Source of the DNA: VAXT01 sp964591295
Lineage (GTDB): Bacteria; Actinomycetota; Thermoleophilia; Gaiellales; Gaiellaceae
Direction: 5' to 3'
Length of the DNA stretch: 20,022 nucleotides
NCBI GenBank assembly: GCA_964591295.1
Contig: CAZQAG010000041.1
Location: forward strand, 1 to 20,022
In this document: piece by piece, positions 15,275 to 20,022 of the stretch
Layout of the letters: every line of letters begins with the position of its first letter
Numbering within the stretch: the stretch's first letter is position 1
Program-made: the position numbers and the translations under genes
The notes under the pieces: model-generated
What the model was told of the DNA's origin: nothing
The model's database searches: none
Seen by the model: the letters and a program-made list of their open reading frames with translations, nothing else

Positions 15275-16291
15275 ATGGGAGCCGATCGGATCCTGTACCT
15301 CAGCCGGTCTCAGGTCGCCTGCGCCCTCGAAGGAGTGGATCACGTCGCGGTGGTGGCGTCGGCGCTCGCCGCCCACGCTCGCGGCGAGACCGTCCTGCCG
15401 GACGAGGCCTACCTGGTCTGGGAGAACCGGCGTGGGGAGCGGGCGCGGAGCCTGAGCATGCCGGCCGTCGTCGGGGGGTGCGTTGGGGTGAAGGTCATCA
15501 ACGCGAACCGCGCCAATCCCGACCGCGGACTCCCGCGGGCGAGCGGGCTCACGCTCCTCTTCGACCCGGAAACGGCCCGGCCGATCTGCGTGATGGAGGG
15601 TGCCCGGATCTCCTGCCTGCGCACGGCGGCCGTGACCGCGCTCGCAACCGAGCTCCTGGCCGCTGCCCCCGTGGAGCGGCTCGCCCTTCTCGGCGCCGGG
15701 ACGATCGCCGCCTGCCACCTGGAGCTCTTCCACCGCCGGTTTCCGGCGCTGCGTGAGATCCGACTCTTCGACCTCCGACAGGAGCATGCCGCCGCGCTCG
15801 CACTGACGTGGGCCGGTCGATGGCCTGTGACGGTCTCGCCCTCCGCGGAGGAGGCAATCCGCGGTGCGGAGCTTGTCGTGCCCGTCACAACTGCCACCTC
15901 CGGCTACATCCCGTTTGCCTGGCTCGAGCGGGGAGCCCTCCTCGTCAACGTCTCCCTCGACGACCCTCTCCCCGAAGTGGTGCTCCGAGCCGACAAGGTC
16001 TTCGTCGACGACTGGGGTCTCGTCGCGGCCGACGGCCGCCGCCTACTCGGCAGGATGTTGCGGGAAGGCCTGGTCACAGGGCCCGACGATCCGGGACGCT
16101 CCGCTCCCGGGCCGCGACGGATCGACGGTGGGCTCGGCGATGTGCTGATCGGCGCACACGAGGGCCGAACCCATCCGGACGAGATCATCCTCGTCAACCC
16201 CTTCGGTCTCGCGCTCGAGGATGTGGCGGTCGCGCAGTGCGCGTACGAGCACGCCCTCGAGCTAGGGCTCGGCACGCCGATCGAGCGCTGA
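15275..16291 (+). CDS. sbnB: SbnB-like N-(2-amino-2-carboxyethyl)-L-glutamate dehydrogenase (2,3-diaminopropionate biosynthesis)
   Basis: This 338-residue protein is of the ornithine cyclodeaminase/mu-crystallin family, close to the 336 residues of staphylococcal SbnB. It shows GVKVI (71-75, conserved Lys73), SCLRTAAVTALA (113-124, Arg116 in the substrate site) and the NAD-binding GAGTIA (140-145). The C-terminal half includes VFVDDWG and GGLGDVLIGAHEGR. SbnB oxidises the SbnA product with NAD, releasing L-2,3-diaminopropionate and 2-oxoglutarate. Ornithine cyclodeaminase or alanine dehydrogenase activity is possible for the family, but the SbnA neighbour decides for SbnB. It is the last gene of the operon, starts one base after the SbnA stop, and no further gene follows on this strand before the next minus-strand units. 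Confidence 0.88.
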   Translation: MGADRILYLSRSQVACALEGVDHVAVVASALAAHARGETVLPDEAYLVWENRRGERARSLSMPAVVGGCVGVKVINANRANPDRGLPRASGLTLLFDPETARPICVMEGARISCLRTAAVTALATELLAAAPVERLALLGAGTIAACHLELFHRRFPALREIRLFDLRQEHAAALALTWAGRWPVTVSPSAEEAIRGAELVVPVTTATSGYIPFAWLERGALLVNVSLDDPLPEVVLRADKVFVDDWGLVAADGRRLLGRMLREGLVTGPDDPGRSAPGPRRIDGGLGDVLIGAHEGRTHPDEIILVNPFGLALEDVAVAQCAYEHALELGLGTPIER

Positions 16292-16513
16292 GACGCACTT
16301 TCTTCGCGGGTCGGCGCCAAAGCTGGGGCGAAAATGAGGGAGCTGTCGCAGTTCCGCCAGATCACGACATTCGGCGTGATTGGCAACGGGGTAGCTTGCC
16401 GTCAGGACAGGACGCGGCTCAAAGAGCCATCTTGCGGGCCGAGATCGGGCGCTCTACGCTCGACGCCAGAACCGCCCGCGACTTCTCCTAGCTAGGAGGG
16501 TCTAGCGATTCGG

Positions 16514-16663
16514 CTAGCGAAACAGTGCAAGGATGAACGAGGCAACGGAGATTGCGAGCGCGAGGAGGCTAATCATGGTCGCCAACCGACTCTGACGCCG
16601 TAGCGCCTCCACGATTACGGGCGCGTCGCTCGGCGCGATCCCCGAAGTAGCGCTAGAACTCAT
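16514..16663 (-). CDS. Small single-span membrane protein candidate, 49 residues
   Basis: From ATG 16663 the frame gives 49 residues. A polar N-terminal part (MSSSATSGIAPSDAPVIVEA, then RRQSR) is followed by one strong membrane helix (MISLLALAISVASFILALF) and a final Arg. The charge pattern suits a C-terminal tail anchor. The ribosome binding site is weak and an earlier in-frame Met exists, so start and reality are uncertain. It sits alone between the convergent Dap operon and a transposase remnant. Confidence 0.4.
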   Translation of the reverse strand: MSSSATSGIAPSDAPVIVEALRRQSRLATMISLLALAISVASFILALFR

Positions 16664-16708
16664 TAGAGGACAGGCTAATGAAGCCCTCGGATGCAATGAG
16701 GCAGGAGC

Positions 16709-16898
16709 TTAAGCGGCGAGCGGAACGGATCGCGCCCGCGCGAGTGCCGAGGCGAGCGTGGCGAGGATGCAAAGGTCGGCGTGCAGCGCGACCCGCTCAA
16801 GCCCTCGCACGCGGAGCGGCTTCAACCCGTACTCGTTCTTGAGCCGTCCGAAGGCGCGCTCTACCGACGCGCGCCCCCGGTAAAAATCGCCCCACCGA
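16709..16898 (-). pseudogene. DDE transposase remnant (IS4/IS5/IS1182-like C-terminal end)
   Basis: The final 60 or so residues of a DDE transposase are readable: WGDFYRGRASVERAFGRLK with the catalytic Glu, then PLRVRGLERVALHADLCIL and the usual Ala-rich end ARSVPLAA. Everything before the last catalytic block is missing. In frame upstream it continues into the start of an unrelated XdhC-type gene, so the remnant is the downstream half of a deletion or insertion junction. Confidence 0.8.
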
Positions 16899-16984
16899 GC
16901 CGGCGTGGCGACGACTGTGGCGAGCGCGACCTTCTCGTCGCCACGCTCGCGCCAGCGCCTGACGTCCGCGACTATCTCCTTCAC
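16899..16984 (-). pseudogene. 5' fragment of an XdhC/CoxI-family gene fused to the transposase remnant
   Basis: The first 27 or so codons from GTG 16984 read MKEIVADVRRWRERGDEKVA then LATVVAT. This closely resembles the N-terminus of XdhC/CoxI maturation factors (a helix, then VALATVV and a GSAPRPxG motif). The GSAPRP part is replaced by transposase sequence at about residue 28. The gene is therefore a stub. XdhC proteins insert the molybdenum cofactor into xanthine or CO dehydrogenases. The assignment rests on a short match. Confidence 0.55.
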
Positions 16985-17034
16985 GCGGGCGAGGTTACCG
17001 GGGCGACCGCCGAAGCGGCCGCCCCGGTCGGTTC

Positions 17035-18333
17035 TCAGTGATCGTGGCCGACTACGGCCAGGCCGTGCGGATCCGCGGTCTCCGTGCCGCCCACGATGTG
17101 GGTGATCGGCGCCCGCGCGCGGAACGTCCCTTCACGGCCGCCGTGCTTGACCTTGACGACTCCGAGCCCGGGACTGATGCCGACGGCGTTGTTCACGCCG
17201 GGCGCGTTGCCCGTCAGCGGGAGCGGCCCGCGCATCGTGAAGAACACCTGCTTGCCGTTCGGCGAGGTGCCCATCAGGTCGGGCGCCGGATCGCTGCTCA
17301 CGTCGCCGACGAGGTCGATCTCGTTCACCACCTCATCGCGTCGCGTGTTCACGACGATGATGCGATTCGCGGCCCGGTCGCCGACCCAGAGGTAGCGGTC
17401 GTGCTTCGTCAGCGTCGCGCCGTGCGAGTCGACGAAGCCGCGGCTGTCGTGGCTGAAGACGAGCGTCGGCGCCGGCGTGTTCGGCGGATTCGGCGTCGCG
17501 TCGAAGCCGCTCAGCGGGAAGGAGTAGAGATCGGCCTCGAGCGGGTTGGCCGCAGTGCCGCCGCCGGAGTTCACGTACATCTTCCCGCCGGTCTCGACGC
17601 CACCGCAGCCGTTCGGGTGCACCGTGGCGCGGTCGTATTCGGCGACGATCGCCATCGGCGTCGCCGTCGAGTCGACGACGAACAGGCCGCCGCCGCGCAG
17701 GGTGACGAAGGTGAAGCGGCTCGTCTCGTCGACCACGGGGCAGATCGGCGCGTTGTCGGGCCGCAGCGCGGCGTCCTGGCACGGGACCCCGTTCGGCGTC
17801 ACGCAGGTGGCGAGGTCGAGGGTCGCAGCCCCGTCGAGCGTGAACGTGTTCGTCTCGTAGTCGGTCGTGATCCGCTGAAGCAGCTTCCCGTTCTGGTTGG
17901 CGACGACGGCGTAGCTCCCGTCGGGCGACGGAGTCGCCGCGTGCGCCTGGACGCCGACGTCGATGCACGCGAGCGGGTTCGCCTCGTCGTCCATGAAGAG
18001 CACGTGGCCCGTGGCGACGAACGCGAGGATCACGTGACTGCCCTCGTGGTTGACCATCATCATGTGCGGCCGCCGCGGCGCGGTGCCGGTCTGGGCCAGG
18101 CACAGGCTGCGGGCCGCGTCACCGAGATCGACGACCCTCGGCGTGGCGTGCTCGGCGTGCCGTCCGCGCAGGCTGTGGCCCTCGTAGACGTAGAGCGTGC
18201 CACCGCCGTCCGCCGTCGTGTCGGACTGGTCGATCGCCCACACGTCAAACGAGTGCCCGTGGTGCGCGACCGCCGAGCCGCCCGCGAGCGCGGCGACAAC
18301 GAGGAGCGAGAGCAGGATGAAAGCGGTGCGCAT
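17035..18333 (-). CDS. Secreted YVTN-type beta-propeller protein
   Basis: This 432-residue protein starts at ATG 18333, with AAGGGAG seven bases upstream; an in-frame TTG two codons earlier is less likely. It has a Sec signal peptide (MRTAFILLSLLVVAALAGGS, cleavage probably after AVA at 23), then HHGH at the mature N-terminus. The rest shows propeller-like blades with SPDGSYAVVANQ, SHGATLTKHDRYLWVGD, NRIIVVNT and TSPNGKQVFFT. Several Cys and many His residues occur, so metal binding is possible. No enzyme motif is evident. It probably acts outside the membrane as a binding or scaffold protein. Its ATG lies two bases after the stop of a 48-residue membrane protein, so the two form an operon. 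Confidence 0.8.
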   Translation of the reverse strand: MRTAFILLSLLVVAALAGGSAVAHHGHSFDVWAIDQSDTTADGGGTLYVYEGHSLRGRHAEHATPRVVDLGDAARSLCLAQTGTAPRRPHMMMVNHEGSHVILAFVATGHVLFMDDEANPLACIDVGVQAHAATPSPDGSYAVVANQNGKLLQRITTDYETNTFTLDGAATLDLATCVTPNGVPCQDAALRPDNAPICPVVDETSRFTFVTLRGGGLFVVDSTATPMAIVAEYDRATVHPNGCGGVETGGKMYVNSGGGTAANPLEADLYSFPLSGFDATPNPPNTPAPTLVFSHDSRGFVDSHGATLTKHDRYLWVGDRAANRIIVVNTRRDEVVNEIDLVGDVSSDPAPDLMGTSPNGKQVFFTMRGPLPLTGNAPGVNNAVGISPGLGVVKVKHGGREGTFRARAPITHIVGGTETADPHGLAVVGHDH

Positions 18334-18335
18334 CG

Positions 18336-18482
18336 TCAAGCTCCCTTCTCGATCGGGACGTCGACCAAGATGATTCCGTAGCCGATGAACGCGACGCCCG
18401 CGATCGTCATCAGCCAGGCGCCCGAGCGCAGCAGCTCGCTCGACTCGCGCCGCTCGACGTCGGCCGTGGAGACGCTTGCCAT
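18336..18482 (-). CDS. 48-residue single-span membrane protein, first gene of the propeller operon
   Basis: ATG 18482 is preceded by GGGAGGT at ideal spacing (six bases), one of the best ribosome binding sites in the window. The product has a charged N-terminus (MASVSTADVERRESSELLRS) and a membrane helix (GAWLMTIAGVAFIGYGIILV, 21-40), then DVPIEKGA. Its TGA at 18336 is two bases before the propeller ATG, and the propeller's Shine-Dalgarno sequence lies inside its last codons, indicating translational coupling. It resembles small accessory subunits of membrane complexes in size and shape, but I recognise no family. It may anchor or partner the secreted propeller protein. Confidence 0.7.
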   Translation of the reverse strand: MASVSTADVERRESSELLRSGAWLMTIAGVAFIGYGIILVDVPIEKGA

Positions 18483-18641
18483 TGGCTTACCTCCCGTGGT
18501 GTGCGGGGAACGCTACTCCGTCGCCCGTCATCGTTCAAGCCGAGATGACCGATGGGCGGCGGCCCAGGGGCGACCGCGGGAATCCCGGCTCAGCCCTAGC
18601 GAGGGCTTTGAGGCGAACGGCCTCGAGAAGAGGAGGGCGCC

Positions 18642-18794
18642 ATGCACATGGCGAAGGCGGCCTCGAAAGAGACCGCCTCTCCACAGGAGCGGGTATCGGG
18701 ACGTGGCGAGCGTTCCGGGGAAAGGCTGCGGTGCCCATTCCCTTCGTTAACCCCCGTTGCTGAGACCTATCGACAAGGCGGTGACAGCCGTTAA
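18642..18794 (+). CDS. Small ORF with strong ribosome binding site, 50 residues
   Basis: AGGAGG at 18631-18636 precedes ATG 18642 by five bases; a second in-frame ATG follows at 18648. The product begins MHMAKAASKETASPQERVSG and is polar and basic, with no membrane span or known motif. The last third passes through the first GTTAACCCCC repeat, and the TAA stop lies within the second one. It may be a small gene, or the surviving 5' end of a gene whose remainder was replaced by repeat DNA. It runs divergently from the propeller operon. Confidence 0.35.
   Translation: MHMAKAASKETASPQERVSGRGERSGERLRCPFPSLTPVAETYRQGGDSR
18746..18755 (+). repeat. GTTAACCCCC repeat, copy A
   Basis: The ten-base core is preceded by CATTCCCTTC and followed by GTTGCTGAG. 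The core recurs at 18790 and 19099 within 360 bases. Confidence 0.55.
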
Positions 18795-18810
18795 CCCCCT
18801 TTTGGGGGAA
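18790..18810 (+). repeat. GTTAACCCCC repeat, copy B, with C5-T4-G5 hairpin
   Basis: The core is extended by TTTTGGGGGAA, so CCCCC and GGGGG can pair around a TTTT loop (18795-18808). It shares 20 of 21 bases with copy C. Confidence 0.6.
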
Positions 18811-18980
18811 TCGCGGCGCGGCTCGCGGGCCGCAACGGTGCTAAAGCGGGAGACCGTGCGCTCGAGCCCGCGGTAGAAGGCGTCGACGTCCTCTACCTCG
18901 ACCAGTAAAGGCGCCCTGAGGCGGCGCGACCTCCTACGGGGCAGCTTTGCTCGGAGACGTCGGCGGCGGGCAAGAAGAAG

Positions 18981-19009
18981 GCCGCCCGCTTCAGACCCGA
19001 GCGGGCGGC
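18981..19009. terminator. Perfect 10-bp GC hairpin, possible terminator
   Basis: GCCGCCCGCT (18981-18990) pairs fully with AGCGGGCGGC (19000-19009) around a 9-base loop. No T-run follows on either strand. No supported gene ends right next to it, so it may terminate a decayed gene or act as an RNA structure. Confidence 0.35.
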
Positions 19010-19098
19010 GAGCATCACGGAGGAGAGGCTGCGGCGCCCAGATCCCCGGAGCGTTTTACCCCTTCAAGATCGTAAGCATCGGAGCGCTGCGGACTTCG

Positions 19099-19119
19099 GT
19101 TAACCCCCTTTTGAGGGAA
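19099..19119 (+). repeat. GTTAACCCCC repeat, copy C
   Basis: The core plus TTTTGAGGGAA is one base different from copy B. The hairpin potential is kept apart from one mismatch. Confidence 0.6.
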
Positions 19120-19157
19120 GGATCCACGGCCACCACGGGCACGGCCGCCACCCTCGG

Positions 19158-19190
19158 CCTGGCACTCAGTGCCAGCGTGGCCAGCGTGCC
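19158..19190. repeat. TGGCAC-type palindromic repeat, copy 2
   Basis: TGGCAC-TCA-GTGCCA (19160-19174) is followed by GCGTGGCCAGCGTGCC. Over about 33 bases it differs from the copy at 10424 by one palindrome-centre base and a small change in the tail. Confidence 0.5.
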
Positions 19191-19490
19191 AGCTGGACGG
19201 CTAGGCGCGCGCGTTATGAGCGTACGCGCGAGGTGCCGCAGTGGCTGCGTTCTTCCTGGCAGTGCCAGCCGGCGTGCCAACCTGCCACGTCGCCGCCCTC
19301 GCCAAGGCGCCCTCGAGACCCGCTGTCCGTACACGGCGAAGGCCATGTCCGCCGAGCCTCGTTCCGGGCTCAAGCCGGCGGATCCCTCCGGGGTATGGGG
19401 AGCGGCACGGTGCGCCGAATCAGCTCCGCGTCGGGAACGAGCTTGCGCAGTCGACGCCGACGCTTCATATGAGAGATTCTAGTCCGCCGC

Positions 19491-19512
19491 TTAACGCACC
19501 ATAAACGCACCA
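19491..19512. repeat. Tandem 11-base direct repeat (TTAACGCACCA, TAAACGCACCA)
   Basis: Two adjacent units differ at one position. Short direct repeats like this can be regulator sites or insertion scars. Nothing nearby decides between them. Confidence 0.4.
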
Positions 19513-19572
19513 GCTCCGAAACCCCGAATACCCACAGAATGGGCGCATCTCCAGAACGAACGGCGACAAGGG

Positions 19573-19603
19573 GCCTCCCGGAGACGAAGCCGAGCCGGGA
19601 GGC
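19573..19603. terminator. 9-bp GC hairpin, possible terminator
   Basis: GCCTCCCGG (19573-19581) pairs with CCGGGAGGC (19595-19603) around a 13-base loop. A TTTTT run occurs only about 50 bases later. It lies before the SPFH fragment and could insulate it from upstream transcription. Confidence 0.35.
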
Positions 19604-19738
19604 GACTCGAGCGCTCCTCGGGAACGGCTTGGACAAAGCCCTGAAACGGTGTTTTTCCAAGTGGGCTATTCCCTTCGGTGTCCTTCGTTGCGCTTGCTGC
19701 TAATCAGCGGGCTATGAGGTGCTAACCCACCGCAAGAG

Positions 19739-20022
19739 GTGATCACGAAGGACAACGTGCCCGTCCGCGTGAACGCCGTCGCCTATTTCCGCATCATCGA
19801 CCCCGAGAAGGCGATCGTGCAAATCGAGAACTTCATGGTCGCGACCTCGCAGATCGCCCAGACGACGCTTCGAAGCGTTCTCGGCCAGCACTCACTCGAC
19901 GAGCTGCTCTCCGAGCGCGACAAGATCAACACGATCCTCCAGCAAATCATCGACGAGGCGACCTCACCCTGGGGCATCAAGGTGTCGATCGTCGAGGTCA
20001 AGGACGTCGAGATCCCGGGCGG
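19739..20022 (+). CDS. SPFH/band 7 (stomatin-like) protein, 5' part apparently missing, continues past the window
   Basis: The readable part matches the core of stomatin-family proteins. It shows PPQEVITKDNVPVRVNAV, AYFRIIDPEKAI, ATSQIAQTTLRSVLGQHSLD, LSERDKIN, and WGIKVSIVEVKDVEIPG at the window edge. These membrane-associated proteins scaffold lipid domains and often partner with NfeD proteases. In this frame a TGA at 19715-19717 lies only three codons before the conserved PPQEVITKDN. The usual N-terminal membrane helix and the first 80 or so residues are not found upstream. The gene is probably 5'-truncated by a recombination event near 19,720. Use of GTG 19739 as a start is possible but would give a protein without its membrane anchor. 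Confidence 0.75.
   Translation, partial: MITKDNVPVRVNAVAYFRIIDPEKAIVQIENFMVATSQIAQTTLRSVLGQHSLDELLSERDKINTILQQIIDEATSPWGIKVSIVEVKDVEIPG

Larger units (their letters stand above)
18483..19717. other. Long repeat-rich stretch with no convincing large gene
   Basis: About 1.2 kb contains three GTTAACCCCC repeats, two perfect GC hairpins, a TGGCAC palindrome copy and a tandem 11-base repeat. It also has one small ORF with a strong ribosome binding site. Open frames of about 100 codons exist but are Arg/Ala/Pro-rich and show no domains. On the minus strand at about 18,860-18,920 the short reading LVEVEDVDAFYRGLERTV looks protein-like and could be a relic of a gene. The left end should hold the promoter of the minus-strand propeller operon. 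Confidence 0.5.

Noticed and set aside
16292..16513. A gene between sbnB and the small membrane protein
   Set aside because: Short open frames exist on both strands but none has a ribosome binding site, a domain or a protein-like composition.
17038..18381. A 447-codon open frame on the plus strand
   Set aside because: It is exactly antisense to the propeller gene and its product is an Arg/Asp/Val-rich string without domains. The minus-strand gene has a signal peptide, a ribosome binding site and propeller motifs.
1..20022. tRNA, rRNA or CRISPR array
   Set aside because: I looked for T-loop-like GGTTCGA-type motifs, acceptor stems and regularly spaced direct repeats and found none. The repeats present are few and irregularly spaced.

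Overview
The window is GC-rich DNA with GTG and TTG starts, tightly overlapping genes and many GC-rich hairpins. This fits a high-GC bacterium, most likely an actinobacterium. The flavour of the small zinc-ribbon and secreted proteins suggests a Thermoleophilia-type lineage, but that is only an impression. No rRNA, tRNA or CRISPR array is visible.

Region 1 (about 1-11,150, nearly all genes on the minus strand) looks like an accessory, defence-island-like region. It holds a TIR/NB-ARC/TPR STAND protein (215-3250), a zinc-ribbon protein with an apparent frameshift (3364-3931), an unknown 244-residue protein (4087-4821) and an Mrr-like restriction endonuclease (5197-6390). These are followed by an arginase-family protein (6708-7577), a decayed IS630 transposase (7664-8010), a small zinc-ribbon protein (8075-8428) and a type I restriction-modification methyltransferase HsdM without visible HsdS or HsdR (8802-10334). 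Three copies of a hairpin-forming repeat with TGTCGC/GCGACA arms (6571, 8684 and 11250) are scattered through the region.

Region 2 (11,385-16,291, plus strand) is one compact operon of four genes. A fold-type I PLP enzyme with a long helical N-terminal extension overlaps a MurF-like Mur ligase by 4 bases (GTGA). The ligase overlaps an SbnA-like synthase by 4 bases (ATGA), and an SbnB-like dehydrogenase starts 1 base after SbnA ends. SbnA and SbnB together are the known route from O-phosphoserine and glutamate to L-2,3-diaminopropionate (Dap). Coupling that pair to a Mur ligase and a second PLP enzyme suggests a dedicated pathway that makes Dap and ligates it into a peptide, a cell-wall precursor or a small metabolite. 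This is the most interesting system in the window. The Mur ligase appears to have Glu where Mur ligases normally carry the carbamylated Lys.

Region 3 (16,292-18,482, minus strand) contains a small membrane protein candidate, a chimeric remnant in which the start of an XdhC/CoxI-type gene runs into the end of a DDE transposase, and a two-gene operon. That operon encodes a 48-residue single-span membrane protein followed by a secreted beta-propeller protein.

Region 4 (18,483-19,717) is about 1.2 kb without a convincing long gene. It contains three GTTAACCCCC repeats, GC hairpins, a TGGCAC-type repeat shared with the hsdM upstream region, and one small ORF with a strong ribosome binding site. 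The window ends inside an SPFH/stomatin-family gene whose 5' part seems to be missing.
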